Source: Caenorhabditis remanei
Lineage: Eukaryota; Nematoda; Chromadorea; Rhabditida; Rhabditidae
NCBI RefSeq assembly: GCF_010183535.1
Contig: NC_071333.1
Span: 17,606,587 to 17,670,586, forward strand
Length of the DNA: 64,000 nucleotides
Direction of reading: 5' to 3'
In this document: in pieces, positions 1 to 14,220 of the stretch
How the letters are laid out: every line of letters starts with the position of its first letter
Numbering within the stretch: the stretch's first letter is position 1
The notes under the pieces: generated by a model
Seen by the model: only the letters and a program-made list of their open reading frames with translations
Databases searched by the model: none
What the model was told of the DNA's origin: nothing
Made by a program: the position numbers and the translations under genes

Positions 1-180
1 TTCTATCATAAATTCTAACTTTGGTGTTATTGAATCACGGGTTTCCGGTTTTATTGGCATCAAAGTGGATGCCAAATGTGTTAAGTAAAACTGTAGCAAA
101 TTTGACTGAGCTACGAGGGCCAAGCTTTCGTGGTCAAAGACAGGTGGCGTCCCAGTGGTTGAGTCCGCCGCAACGTTCAT
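1..180 (-). CDS. N-terminal exon of an unrecognised gene, truncated by the window edge
   Basis: On the minus strand an acceptor (TTTTTCAG read 5'-3', exon edge at 184) is followed four bases later by an ATG at 180-178. From there the frame stays open for exactly 60 codons to base 1, so the rest of the gene lies outside the window. The start reads MNVAADSTTGTPPVFDHESL, then a mixed hydrophobic stretch and a P-I-K-P element, with no signal peptide or obvious membrane segment. A 3' splice site just before the ATG is typical of a Caenorhabditis first coding exon, either trans-spliced or joined to a noncoding exon. I do not recognise the family from 60 residues. It is transcribed away from octr-1, so the roughly 6 kb between them serves two divergent genes. 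Confidence 0.65.
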   Translation of the reverse strand, partial: MNVAADSTTGTPPVFDHESLALVAQSNLLQFYLTHLASTLMPIKPETRDSITPKLEFMIE

Positions 181-184
181 TTCC

Positions 185-3100
185 CTGAAAAACACATTAA
201 TCAGCTTACGAAGAGGGCGGGGGTCAAAATAAATGTATGCAGATGGAGCAGGGGTGCAACAAATGGTATAATGGACATGGAATAATTCAAACGATAAGGA
301 AGAGAAAAAATAGTAAAAATAAAGCAAAAATTGTGTTACTACTAGTTGTAAAAACATACTCTCGATGGGGTATATCTTAACTATTTATTACATCTGAGGA
401 GTTGTTTTAGTTTTTAGGTTTTCTACTATTTTCAATATCTGTCATATCAGTAGTATATAATAATTATCAAGAGAGAAACGTATAGCTGTCAGAGCAGAAC
501 GGAGAAGAGTATGCAGGAAACGAATATGTATATAATCAAAAACGAACGAAGTCAGAATAATTGTATATCTTGAGAGCTGAAGAAGCGAATGGAAGCAAAT
601 TTGTGTTCGTATAGAGTACAAAAATCTTCGTATTTGAGTCAGAAGTGTAATATCGGAAGAAATGGTAGCGACAAAGGTTGAGGTGATCGCAAAGAGATTA
701 AATGTGTATGAAATTGTGGAAAGGAGCCTTTGAATTGAGAGCACGAAAGAGGGGAGTAAGGGTATTCGCGGTGCCCCCCCCCCCCTCTCCTCTCCTACTA
801 ACAATTTTCAAGGTCACGCATTACGCGGCGAGCTCGTTGAGAACCAAATGGCAGCATTTGGACGTCACTGACTGGTACAGCGAGCTGCTGTTCCGGAATA
901 GGATTGGACAGTATACAAAAGGATCAAGCTGCTAACCTTCCAAGGACAGTCTGCTATGTTTTTCGAATGAAACAGTCATGTCGAGACAGATGAAGGCCGA
1001 ATCTAGGATTCAAGACAGATTTGAATAAGGCTTTAGATTTGAAAAGGTCAATATCTGTGGTTGAAGGAGTGAATAAATATTACCAGACACGGTGATCTAA
1101 ATAGTTAGAACTTTTTTCAAAGTTCTGAACTACTTCGATCCATATCTCGATGTCCGCTACTCCTAGCACCGTGCGTTACCAAGATCCGGGTCATTGAAAA
1201 AGTGCAGAAGATCCTTCCCAGACTCTAGATTTCAGAAATGAAAAAAATATGGAAAAATTTGAATGTGAAAGTCTATATCATAGAAGCTAATTTGATAAAA
1301 AAGTGAAAGGTTATTTTGGTTGCCTTATTATGACTTAGAATATCAAAACAACCTTTGAAACGTGTTGCTGATGAGTAAGAGATCATAGACACAAAAATAA
1401 GTTAAAAATTAAACTTTTCATTAAGATTTACATATTGGGTTACTGTAGATATCTACCAGAATCCTTCTTTACTAATTTGGGTTCAAATTTAAAATGTTGG
1501 AAAAATTCGCACATTAGGTTACTGTAGAATGTACAGTATGAATTACAAAATTACAACTATCTATGAAGACTAAAATAAAGCAAATATAAGGCAATTAGGA
1601 TATAGTACATCCACCAGAACCCTGGTCTACAGTAATATAAACGTCTAGACAGGAGATGCGAGAAGCCTTGGAATAAAATGAATGAAATGAATGAAATGGA
1701 AACTCGAGACCTACAGGAAAAACGAAATGAAACCGCAAAGAGGGAGGAGACTGGATAATTCAAGAAAGTACGAAATGAGAAAGTTGAACTGTAGGTCGGT
1801 AGGTCATTCTACACAACAATCGAGAGGCGATGGTAAGCCGGAATGGATTCGAGGGGGGAGAGGAAGCGCCGCGCGGCGATTCGCGCGGATATTGGCGCAA
1901 AAGCAAAATTGGGTGAAAGATGCATGGAGGGCGAATGAAATTTTGTGGGTCAGACCTTGAAATTCGTGAAAACCGCGTACATTCAATCGGGCCTATTGCC
2001 GGTCAAACGAGAGTGACAGTGGAGGTCTCCACCTCCATTCCTTCCATTTTCTCCTGTCCCCTCCTACCGGCGGGCGCCACTTCTTGTCTTCTCCACTTCC
2101 TTTCACTAGACAATCTCATAAGTTCATTTTTAAAGTGCACATAAAAATGGACGAAGAGCGGGACTGAATATAATATAGAGAACGAAAGGGGCGGGGGGAA
2201 AGCATGAACGTGGAATGAACATGACTCTCATTGCAGACCCTTTTGAATTTGGAATTAAAGGTGAGAGGGCAGCCCTTCTACTATACACATGAATGATCAA
2301 GGCTTAGAACGAATGTGTACACTAATCAGGTGTACGACATGTCTTAAGAAATGCTAGTTAATCTTATCCATACATGGCGGTCGAATTGGAAACCGCAAGA
2401 AAAGGTTGTAATGCAACCCATATGCAGCCGTAGTAGTAGTAAACTAGTATTATATGCTCTTAGCATTTAGTCAGAGAGAAAGAAAGGGAATGAGAATACG
2501 AGATGAAATAACTAGGAGAAAAGTGAAAGAATGGATAGGAAATGACATGGATGCTCCCAACAAAAGGGCACAGAGCCGTAATAGTAAAATTCTATAAGAA
2601 ACCGGATAAGGTGGATTGCTAAGTCTTTTAATTCTTTTAATTACTGGATTCAATCAGAAATCCTAGCCCATTGATTTTTTCCTAGGATTCTAATAATTTT
2701 TGGGACAGAGATTAATAAAAGAGATAAATTCGAATTTACATATTGTGCAGACTGGCAAACCTTATCTCGTGCTCAAATCATATACAGATAAAAAATAACT
2801 GCTAATTTGGTCAGTTGACCTTTTTATGTGAAAAGTTTGAATTTTTGGTTTATAAAAGGTCTAGGGGGAAATCATTTGCATTAAAACAATTGGTAAGATC
2901 ACAAACTACAGTAACCTTACACTGGCCTAAAACGTTTTTTTTATCTTACGCTCTCCCAGATTTATTTAGAAACAAAAAAACTATATGTACAAAAAAAAGA
3001 TGGAAAAGAACTGTCTATTGGAAAAAAAAGCGATGCGAGGAAAAAAATAAAATAAAAACGGCCTTGCGATTGTTGTGTTGGAGTTTTGTTTCGCACGGTT

Positions 3101-6100
3101 TTTTTCCCGACCAACAAAATCGAGACAATCTTGTATTGCTTCTTTTCTTTTTCTGTCGTTTTTGAAATATGACTGATACCTTCCGACGATTTTTCCCGAA
3201 ATTTTCCAAAGGGGTCATTGAGATAGATTATAACAGATGGAAATGAAACGATGTGGGAGGCAAAACAAAGACGAATCCGAAAAGGGATGCAGCAATTCAG
3301 AACAGATGCATCCCGGAAAAAGGAAAACGAAGGTCATCTCAATTTCTTACCTTCTTCTCTTCTCCCCTTTAGAATCGTTTCATTCTTTTCAAATCCAGGC
3401 AAGGGTCACAAATTTGAAATCGCGGAGAAGAATGGATTGTTGCTAAAGTGTTGTAAATTAGTAAAATTCTAATTCTCACGCTTTCCACTTTCTTGATTAA
3501 CGTGAGAATTTCTGAGATTTCTGAATGAAGAAAAAGAAATAGTTGGAAATGAAAAATGAAACAGAAGAAAATGAAAGAAGTGTGTGAAAGTAAGGAAACA
3601 TAAATGAAGAGAATGAATAAAAATGAATAAAAACGACAACCCACACACACTTTATTAATTTTAATTACAAATAACTTGGAAAAAGATCTTTGGATATGAA
3701 AAGCACGAGTGATGAACGAAACGACTGGAAGGAAAAGAATACTTGAAAATCCTTCCCTTGAAATCTTCAAAGTTAATACCGTTAATCCAATAGATAAACA
3801 GTTCTAAGTGGGCGAATCTTGCTCCTGAGCAGAGGAAGAGCCGGAGCTGACTGTCTTAGTGGTGATTCATTATGGAGGATAAGATGTTTTTGTTTATTTT
3901 AGGAAACATAGGTATGTCAGAAAATTTGATTTTTTTTCCATAATTTTGTATACTAATTATTATCATGTCATCGTTTCACAACTATGTATCTGCACTACAT
4001 AGTTTACTATGATGGCTCTATTTTTTCATTTATTTAGGAATTTTTAGTCCCACTAGTTATTCCACTCTATTATTGCTCATTGTTCCCTTTTCCGGTCTTC
4101 GCTTTGTTTTTTTTTGGGTTTTTTGGCTTTCCTTTTTCTTCTTGAAGAATAGCTCATATTTGTTTCCGTTCTCATTCTCATTCATCCAATTCGTCACTCA
4201 AACCCGTAGCAAGTATTTTTTATGCCAACTTTTGTGCTGTCAATTTCAAATTATGAGAATTCAGTTGAAGCAGAATCATGAGGTCTAAAAACAATGGCGA
4301 ATGAATGTAAGAGGAGGTTATCAATCAGGCGGGCCCAGTCTCCCGAGCTCCAGTCTTTTGAGGTTTGATGACGCGAAAAATCGGGGGGTCTCGGCTTGTC
4401 CTGCAGCCAGCAATTCATTTCATAGAGTTTTTTTTTGTTAGATCTCCACAACATCTCATTCAGTTGTTTCTTCTCATTGGAAAGAACTGCGCAGGTGCAA
4501 ATTGGAAAGATGAGCAGTCTGGTGAGTCTTTGTTACAAAAATTTCGTAAGTATACCTATAGAAGAGTCAGTGAGACCGAATGGTGTCTCATTAAAATATC
4601 TCACTGAAAATGTCTGTTAATTTTGTCATTTGCAAAAAAAGTTAGCGACAAATTTTTCAGTGGTGACTTTTGCTTCCTTATTTTAACACTCTAATTATCT
4701 CCTCTCTGTCTCAGTGTCAATGGTCCCAGAGTCAATTGTGAAAGAAAGCGAAGAAGCCTATTTTTGTTTGCCCGGGCAGTTGAGCTAGTTATCCATTCTG
4801 TGGCATTCAAGAATACCTTAAGAAAAAATTCTGTGCATCGCGACACCAATTATCTTGGGCAAATGAGGGTAAGGAGGAGGAGAAAAAGTTGAGTCAAGAA
4901 ATGGATCAAAAATATGACTAATGTGACATTTTTATGAATAACTGAGTACTGGTTATGAGAAAGGAAATTTCAAAAGTTACTGTATGTATGATTTATCTTT
5001 TTAATGTCCTCTAGTTACTAATTTGCAAACTGTAAAAATTTATTGAATTCTTGAATTTCTGGTATTCCTAAAACAGAGCACAAAATTTTTATTGTGCCTC
5101 ACCACTTTGTCCGTTTTTTGCAAATCTTGAAATTTGCAAAACGTCGAAAGTGATGTTTCCTATTCGGCTCTTCTCCCTTTATTACAGGACACCGAAATGT
5201 CATGTTGCTATGCTTTACGGGACATACCCCCAAAATCGAGAGGATTCGAAACGTTTCCTATCCCTTTCATTGTTGTGTTTTTTTTTTCCAATTTCCACGC
5301 ACTCCTGGCGATTCAATTCTACTATGGATTTTGTTGATGTGAGTTGTAAACGACGGTCATAAAAAAGAAGGGGATCAGGTGGAGCCACTCAAAAAACTAT
5401 TTCTTAACGGTTTTTGGCAACACCACTGGGTGATCGGGGACCCCACACATCACAACACTCGACCGAAACGCTGCTGAGCACAAATCATCTTTGCACTGGT
5501 GCATTGTTGGTCCATAAAACTTTGGCACCGGACTGAGGACCCGCAACGAAAAACTATAGAATCCCTCTAATCCCGCCTACTGCTTCTTCTCTGCCCCATT
5601 TTCGTGACAAAGATAATTCTTCTGAATCCTTGCTTCTTCTCCTCTCCAATCGTCGTCCTTCTTCATCCCTCCACTTTTTGCTTGCCTTCCAAAATTTTGC
5701 TTGTCCCTCCCCTTTTATTCTATCTTGAAATTATTCTGTTTCTGTGGGACTCGACAATCCCAAGCACCTCTTAGGACGCTGTCCCGTGCCGTGTCCTATT
5801 TTGTTATTATTATTCTTTCTATTCTTATTCCGTAAATGACGAGGAGCCATACTCAGCTGAAAAACAGGGAAAACAGACTCGATTATTTGGACCAACTCGC
5901 CATCTCTCATAGACACTTTTCGACTTGTCAGCGCTGATTAGGCAGTTCAAATTCTGTAAGACGCTGAAGCAGTTGAAGAAGAAGAAGTCCGAAGAAAAGA
6001 AGAAAAGAGGGGCGGTGCTTGCCATTCACATAGACTTTTCGGAAGCGTTAGATAACTGCCCTAACTAAACGGGGGGCTCCCCGTCTTCCTGCTTCCGCTG

Positions 6101-6193
6101 CGCCTTCTCTCTCATTTGGCCAACTATCGACAGTAAATTGTGTTGAGTGTGTCAGAGGCAGTTAGCCAAACGTCAACCGAAGAGCCAGCAAAC
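185..6193. other. Intergenic and upstream region between divergent genes
   Basis: I see no convincing coding exon here. The stretch is AT-rich, with long T and A tracts, a run of C at about 772-786, and several TTACTGTAG words near 1440, 1520 and 1630, a motif common in Caenorhabditis noncoding DNA. The open frames present are low-complexity (Phe/Ser/Leu-rich or Lys-rich) and lack paired splice sites. The last 200 bases before 6194 are pyrimidine-rich and probably hold the core promoter and 5' UTR of the upstream octr-1 isoform. Confidence 0.5.
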
Positions 6194-6214
6194 ATGACCA
6201 ACGATTTAAGCCAG
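6194..6214 (+). CDS. octr-1: Alternative first coding exon of octr-1 (distal promoter)
   Basis: ATG at 6194 opens seven codons (MTNDLSQ) that end exactly at a strong donor, CAG|GTAAGG. The exon ends in phase 0 and so joins in frame to the common exon at 10803 (GAA ATG GTG). The 5' flank is a pyrimidine-rich promoter-like stretch with no other ATG nearby. This would give a receptor of about 450 residues with a different extreme N-terminus. The reading rests on ATG, donor and phase; no transcript evidence is available here. Confidence 0.5.
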
Positions 6215-8628
6215 GTAAGGCGTTCTTTTTTCATTTAAATGTTAGTTATCTTCAGTAGTATTTTGCTTTCTTACTGTACATATACCTGGTGTATTCATCT
6301 GAGATAATTATGATGCACATATTCTTTAAAGGCTTACTTGCGTCATTTCAAATCATTTACCAACTTTCCTGAACATACAGTAACTTAAAATTTTCATCCT
6401 TTGGACTTGATCTTGACCTCACTGAATCCCCCTTAACCATACCTACCAAATCAAAAGTTAAAATAAAACAAACCAAGTCAAATCCACACCGATTTCTTTG
6501 CAACCCCCTAGCGCCAGGGTTCATGAACCTAACCCAATTTGTCATTTCGGGTCATGGGACTCTGGTTTTGGTTTTTCGGACTTTCTCCCGCCCATTTTTC
6601 ATAAAGATCAGTTTTCCGGATTGGGTACCTGCTCCACCTCAACCGAACGTGTTTAGTTTCATCATGATTCATGTCAAATTTTTTTCAAAATGAGAGAATG
6701 AACATTTGAAGTCACGTTCTCTCTCCAGAATGATGTTTGCCTTTGTTGGATGTATATGATACTCGGAAGTCTTGGGTAGCTTCCGGAGATTGAAAATCTT
6801 CTGGAACAGCTATTGGAAGATTATAACACATGTACGCTGACTCCTTGTACCTTGGTAACCAGCCACTTTTTGTACTTTTCTGCCTTGTACTATTCCTGCA
6901 GCATCCAGACCAGGCAGAGTCACCACCACCAATACTGCTACTTGAATATGATTAACCCCACTTTTTAACGTCTTCGTTTTTTGTTTTTTCTCCATTCCTC
7001 TGCTTAGAATTTTCGATGACGGTCGAGGGACTCGGGTGGCGTCAGGTTTCTCCCCTCCTTCAGCCTGATGTGCGCTAAAAACATTCCAAAAAAAAGTTGG
7101 CTATCTTTTCCTCCCTTTCCGAGGGCACTTTTCATTAGTCGAGTTTTCTTACTACTTTCTTCACACTATCTCTTTTTTTGTTGAGTAGAGAACGAGTATG
7201 AGTATGAGAACAAAAATCTCGAAGCAGAAATAAAAAATTATTCCTTTCTTTCTCTGGCCAACTAAGATTAACTAACAATTTTCGCCACTAGATATCGCCG
7301 TATTGAGATAAATCAAACATTCTGCACGCCAGCATCTTTTGGAGCTTGAATGCGAGATGATATGAATTGTTTGGAGCCACACACACACGCACACACACAA
7401 ACTTCTCGATATCGGAAGCGTGAATAGAAGAATAGGATACGTGAATGAATTTGGTTTCCACAATATGCCGAGTGTGGAATTATTAATGTACTCCCTAACC
7501 GCATATATTATTTTTTTTGGCGCCGCGCCGTTATTGTCCGCATGTTCAGTTGTTCGACTAACCGACTGCACTTATAGAGTAGCAAAGAGCTCAATTTTGG
7601 GGGATATGAAGATATAGAAGAGAGTAATGCATACTAAACGCTTTTTCTTTTCATTCATCACTCTATTGTTACTTATCTGACCTCTATGCTATGTGAGAGT
7701 CCTAAGATCATGACTTAATTTTATTTTGTTTAAACTAAAGATCACTCCAGATTCTCACGGTTTGATATGGATTCTATGAGTATTGTCTTTTTAAACCTGC
7801 AACTGATTTGAGTTATATAATAGTCATCTTTTGATTCTGACAAATTTATCCGTTATCCGAGACAGTCGATGTAGTTTGAAAGAATTTTTTCTAGACAACT
7901 ACGTTTTTTGTATTTAAGATTTCTAAAATACTCAAAAAAATACTCGGTGTTAGTCAGAGTCTCGTTTTGAATTGTAGATTTCTGATTTCTTAGAATTCTG
8001 TCAGATATTCATCATTTTGTCAGAATTGTTCATTTTTATTTATTTTTCCATATTTTTTATTTTATCTGTCGCTCTTTATGACTGACACGTTTTCAATGCT
8101 ACCAGTTATAGTGACTATTGTCACATCACTCGTACAAAAAAAATTCTTGTTTTCATGAATGAAAGTTTTTTGAATCTTTCCAAGAAAAAAAAACAAAAAA
8201 AACAATTCTTTGTTCCTCCTTCTTCTGGATTTCGCAGTTGGTTTAACTCAGTTAACACTGACACCGATGGAAACTTTTTTCGTCGTCATTTTTTGTGTCT
8301 ATTCTTAAACCACAAAGCACAGTTAGACTAAGAAGAGGTTTAGGTTTTTTCTAGTTTCTTTTTCTCGGAATCTCTTGATTTCCTGTGATCCTTCCCAACT
8401 TTTTGCTCAACCTGTCAAAGAGTGTCGGCAGCGGAAACGAGAAGGGGGGGGGGGATGAAGGGGATCGTATTGCAATGAGTTGAGAAAAGAGAAAAAAAGA
8501 TGAGAAAATGAGAAAAGAGTCGGGGGGTGAGAAGTGTGGACCGAAACGTTCTAACGTACTTGACACGTTTACTTGTTATTTCTACGTTTTTCCGCAAAAA
8601 TATCTATCCGAAAGAGTCACAACACATC

Positions 8629-11600
8629 ATGTCCCGAAATTACACTGATTCGGTGCAGGTAAGGAGCTAGAGATCAGAAGATGGCGGGGGGTGAACGTGG
8701 ATTTTTAGATTTTCTGAACATTGCATATACATACATGATCAATATTCATGATTCAGCTAGTCAACATTGCCATATTTAGAGAATTTTGAAGTTTTTAAAA
8801 TTTCACGAAAAATCTCAGAATTTCTGAACGGATAACATAGTTTATTGCGCAAATAAGAGAAAAAACCCACCCGGATGCTCAATGAGCTTGAGAATCAAAA
8901 TAATTCCCACGAATTTTCTCACTATTGCTCTATTCCATTCCTTCTTTCATGCCAGAACATGATTTACAATTTTCCTTGCTCGAGAAAGTGCAAATTGACT
9001 TTTTTTGTTGTTTTTCTTATAGAATTTGGCTGTGTGCACTAGAATTAAACAGTTACTGCTATTGTTAGCAGGGTTTGTTCAGAATCTTAGTACATAATAA
9101 TGATTTATTAATGTTATTTTCAAGACCTCCTGTTTTTTCTTTATGGCGAAAAGCAGAGATTCCAAATGAAATGTTTATAGTTCTCCGTCGTGTAAATAAT
9201 TTTCTTGTTTTCGCCATCTCGTTTTCGGCTCTTAAACTGAAAAAAGAAGTATTTGACTGACATTGCACTTATATTTCCACTCCCGGGTATTATCCAGACT
9301 CCTTCATTAAACAAAAATTTCCATTTCCATTTTACATTTCTAGTGTCATCACAAAATAAATAATGTTCTCACAATGTGTTCCATATTATTTCCGATGAAC
9401 ACATTTTTGATGAACATCTTGATATCTAGATATCCAGGAATAATATATTTTTAATCAAATTTATATTCGAATATCATATCACCTATCATATAGAGGAAAT
9501 TGCAATTTTCGCTTCTCCATCTAACACTCAACCGCTTCCATTCATTCGCATCCACTTCTTTTTCTTCTTTTTGGCTCCTGTTCATCGTCACTTCACGGGA
9601 ATCCTGAATCCAGTCGACCGTGATCGAATCCTAGTTTTTTTGGAGGCGCAACGTTTCGGACATACAATTTTAATCAATTGTTGTTCTATTCAATACCAAC
9701 ACTATGTATTATTCTAATATTGTAACTTCTGCAAGTAATCTCAATTTAATTGACATTTCAAACACCAAATTCAAGGTGGGCTCAACGGGTTAACCTTTTC
9801 CCAAATAAGAAAGGGGATCCCTCAAGTGATGTCAGTTGTCAAATCGTATGAATAATAGATGGAAAAGCAAAAAATAAACATTTGAAACTAACCCTTTTAG
9901 AACTTAAATATCATACTTTTTTATTCTTGTAATTCGAATAATCTCTCTTCCCCTATCTATAAATCTGAAAACAAAAAAAAATGCACTAATGGGATACTTT
10001 GGAATATTTCTTTCCAATTTCCGGTCTGTAATGTGTCGGCTGTGAACTAACACACTATGAAGGAACTAGTTTTAAACTTGTTCGCCACAAGTTTCGTACT
10101 GTGTTTCTAGATGTTAAGTCATAATGATTCTAATTTATGACTAAGCATCAAAAACCTGAATTGAGTGTATAAAACAACACAACAATTAGCCAGTATTACG
10201 TAGGGTTCTTGGAAAGATGCCAATTTCGCAGTTACCATCTTTTCAAGACTCAAAAAATAAAAAATAAAATTGTTTGTTTTTAAACATTATTGTGTATGTA
10301 ATAAGTTTTACCATCTATCATCCTTTATAACCTTTAACTCACTCCTCCGCTAATTTTTGACCGAAACAAGGAAGAAGAAAGTTCAGACAACTCAGAGGGT
10401 ACCAAGCCGTCAAATTAGTGAGCAACATTCTCAAACGGCTAAAAGAAACTCTAGGGGGAAACGACGATAAAATTAAAGATGAGGGGAGGAATTGACTTTT
10501 TCTGTTCTTTTTTGGGTTTTACTTTTTTCCTCCTATCTTTATTTTAAACTACCCATCATCATCAGAATGATGAAGTGCACTCCGTTATTTTTTAAATGTT
10601 TTTTTCTTGAGAAGGATCATCGAAGAAAATGGAAAAAAATAGAAAAAAAATAGAAAATAGATTGGTTCATTTATCAATCTCTTGTATAGCTTTCCACACA
10701 AAAAATAATAGAAACCGTGGCCTCAAGAGGGTTCTAGCACCAACACCACTCCCACTCATTCTTCCCTTCATTTCTATTTTCTACTCAACTTGTCTGATTC
10801 AGGAAATGGTGTTACGAGCCATCGACTCGATTCGGGATAGTGTTATAAACGCGTCATCGGCAGTCAGCACAACCACTGTGCCACCGCTGGACATTCCCAT
10901 GACCTCTATGAAGCCGCCATCAATTATTCCCACCGTCGAGCTGGTTCTAGGAACGATTACGTACTTGGTAAGCGTTTTTTTTCAAATCTTATTCATTTAT
11001 CCCCATTTATCCGAAGTCTTTGAAAAAACGGGTAGTTTGTTCAAAGAAGAACTTGAGGAAGAAAAGAAGGCATCCGTCTTTCCATGTGATTATTCATGCT
11101 TTGTCTTGACTGACGAAGACGTGACAGACTAAGAATGTGTGTTTCTGTGGATTTTTGGACGAAATTGACAGAAGTTTTGTTTTTGTTAGTTTTTGAAGAG
11201 AAAATTTAAATAAGCACATATGTCGAACATCGAAGGGGGATCATTTTTATAAAACCACTATCCATTATTCATTACAGGTCATTATCGCCATGACAGTAGT
11301 TGGTAACACACTGGTCGTGGTCGCTGTCTTCAGTTATCGACCTCTGAAAAAGGTGCAAAACTATTTTCTCGTCTCTCTGGCTGCTTCCGATTTGGCGGTC
11401 GCTATATTCGTCATGCCTCTACATGTAGTCACTTTTCTTGCGGGTCAGTTCTCCATTCTTTTCCTTTTCAACAGAGTGTTGTCATCATTTATATGATACT
11501 AGGCGGGAAGCGCCATTTGACAACCGGATGCCCGGCTGCCAGCCCCCGGCTTCGTCATTTGGGTTTTGGTTTTGGGGGTCCACGAATGGACGGCGAATCT

Positions 11601-14220
11601 TTCTTTTTAGACAAAATGAGGGAGAGAAAGAGACTTGTGATTGCGTGAGTACTTCTTGCGAGCAATTGTTGCTTGAGTACCATGGACTTGAGAGCCGAAG
11701 AAAAATTGTCTCTAGTTTTTTTTGGGCAGAAAACGGGGGGAGAGAATCTCATTAAGTTAATGATCATTGTCTTCTTGAGACATCAGCAGAAAAGATGAGG
11801 TGCTCGAAACCTCGAAACAGTTGTCACCTGAAGTAATGAGAGGGATGTTACATTTCGATGTAATATTGCGAATGATGACAAGATAAATGATGAATTGCGG
11901 TTTTATCACAACCAGGTTACAAGCGTTGCACTAAATTCGTTGCGACAGGAGTCACGTAGAAAATTTTTTGAAAAAAATTTAAAATCAGGGGTCGAAAATT
12001 TTCAAAAAAAGTGTTTCAGGTGGTAAATGGTTACTCGGTGTTACTGTATGTCAGTTTTTCACAACCGCTGACATTCTTCTCTGCACATCATCCATTCTTA
12101 ATCTGTGTGCAATTGCAATAGATCGGTATTGCGGCAAACAAAGATTTATAGCAAAACACGACATTTCCAGATATTGGGCTATCCACAATCCAATCAACTA
12201 TGCACAAAAACGTACAACCAAATTCGTGTGCATCGTCATTGCTGTTGTAGGTTTTTTCTTCTTCAATGTACTAGTCATTACATAGGGGGAAAGAAAGAAA
12301 AAAGATTACCTTCATTTGTTATGGAAATGTAGAAGACAAGGAAAGAAAAAGAAAGAAAATCGTCTCAGAAATGAATGAAGGCAATTGCTTGTCTTTCTAA
12401 GGAATCAACATTTAGCACATTGTTTTTGACTCACTATTCTAATTCAAGGGATCTTCCTTACCACACAAAAAAAAAATTTTCCAGGTTTGGGCATTGTCCA
12501 TGTTAATATCAGTGCCACCGATCATCGGATGGAACAACTGGGAAGAAAACATGATGGAGGATAGTTGTGGGTTGTCTACAGAGAAGTGAGAACAGTTTTC
12601 TATCCGTCATAATTTCAAATCCAAATTTCCAGAGCGTTTGTATTATTCTCGGCAGTCGGCTCGTTTTTCCTCCCACTCCTGGTCATGGTTGTGGTGTATG
12701 TCAAAATTTTCATCAGTGCACGTCAACGGATCCGCACGAATCGAGGTTTGTACGTAGGCGGATGCAAAAAATAAGCAAAAACCTAGTGAAAAAAGTAAAC
12801 CCAGAAATGCATGCATAAAGTTAATCGAATTTACACCAGTGTTGCCGAAACTTTGCAGCAATGGACTCTTTTTGTTCTCTTTCTTTTTTCGACTCAACGG
12901 ACAAAGTACATCTAATAATAAAACATGAATTGGAACAAAGAAAAAGAAATGGGAAATAGTTGAAATATTAAAGATCAAAAAAAAAGTTAATAATTGAAAA
13001 GTGAGGGGGTTAAGTGATTCCAGATCAAAAATAGAAATAACTAAAATTATATTCAATATTTTTTCAGGACGAAGTGCATTGATGAGAATCCAGAATGCAG
13101 AAGGTGACGACGACTACAGGAAAATGTCGATTAAGAGGGCGTCCGTGGAATCGGCTAGAACGTCGAGCAGGGTAGGAGAGAAAACTCCGTTGGTGGTTGC
13201 TGACGGACAAACGACTGTAACTACTCTTGCCGCTCAATCCGTTAGTAAAATGAATTGGTGATCTGTTTCCGTTTGTCCGTGAAATATTATACGTATGTCT
13301 ATTTGTCGCATCGCATTGTTTTTGAGTTCTCACGGCTTTTCACGTTGTCCAAATTATGCATTTTTGTTGGAACCTAATTGTAAGAATTAAGTTGAAAAAT
13401 TGATTTATGTTCTAGAAACAGACGGAGATTGTGAAATTTCTTTACACAAGAAATTTAGAATTTTCTGTTATCACACTGATTCCTAACACTCGATTCACTG
13501 CTTACTCTAAAAAACTTTCTTTTTTCATACCACGGCAATAATCAGTTACATCTTGTCAGTCCCGTGAATAACCCCCAACAGCCACTCACAACGCTTCCTC
13601 TGTTTATATTCATGTTATCATTTCTAAATATTTTAGACAGATGGAGGTAGTCTGCCGAAAGATGAAACAACGAAACATATGAAGTATCACAATAATGGTT
13701 CGTGCAAAGTGAAAGTCAAGGAGTCGAAGGATGTTGAAGAAGTAATTATTTTTTTTAGTTGATATGATATCAGGGTTGCACTGGGTTATTATTCGATCAA
13801 TCTGAAATGGAAACATGAATTATAGTCAAAAAATTATATTTACAGAATCCTACCGCAGTACTTAGAAAACGTGAGAAGATCAGTGTGGCCAAAGAAAAAC
13901 GAGCTGCAAAAACAATTGCGGTCATCATTTTTGTATTCTCATTTTGCTGGTTGCCATTCTTCGTTGCATATGTCATCAGGCCATTTTGTGAAACTTGTAA
14001 ATTACATGCTAAGGTGAGAAAAGGATATTCACATTATTCGAATAATATTTGTAATTTCCAGGTGGAACAAGCATTCACATGGCTTGGTTATATCAATTCT
14101 TCACTCAATCCGTTTTTGTATGGTATTTTAAATTTGGAGTTCCGAAGAGCATTCAAAAAAATTCTGTGCCCAAAAGCAGTGTTGGAGCAGAGGAGAAGGA
14201 GGATGAGTGCCCAACCATAA
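8629..14220 (+). CDS. octr-1: Octopamine receptor, class A GPCR (OCTR-1)
   Basis: Eleven coding exons: 8629-8658, 10803-10967, 11278-11443, 12020-12125, 12171-12246, 12485-12585, 12633-12745, 13068-13240, 13637-13741, 13846-14013, 14062-14220, about 453 residues. Class A features are complete. TM1 has [10 protein letters not shown] and TM2 has [13 protein letters not shown]3 has the amine-binding Asp in TTADILLC and ends in DRYWAI. TM5 has Ser residues, TM6 has CWLPFF, and TM7 has [11 protein letters not shown] long basic and acidic third intracellular loop spans four exons, and the tail is short. The N-terminus carries an N-glycosylation sequon (NYT). I recognise this as the OCTR-1 octopamine receptor, which in C. 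elegans acts in sensory neurons through Gi-type signalling and restrains innate immunity. The intron inside the DRY Arg codon is only 45 bp. A polyadenylation signal lies at 14550. Confidence 0.9.

Noticed and set aside
442..804. 120-codon minus-strand open frame near the left end
   Set aside because: Composition is that of AT-rich noncoding DNA plus a poly-C tract; no link to the exon at 1-180.
3369..3770. 133-codon minus-strand open frame
   Set aside because: Phe/Ile/Ser-rich low-complexity translation of an A/G-rich stretch, with no splice sites or conserved-looking segments.
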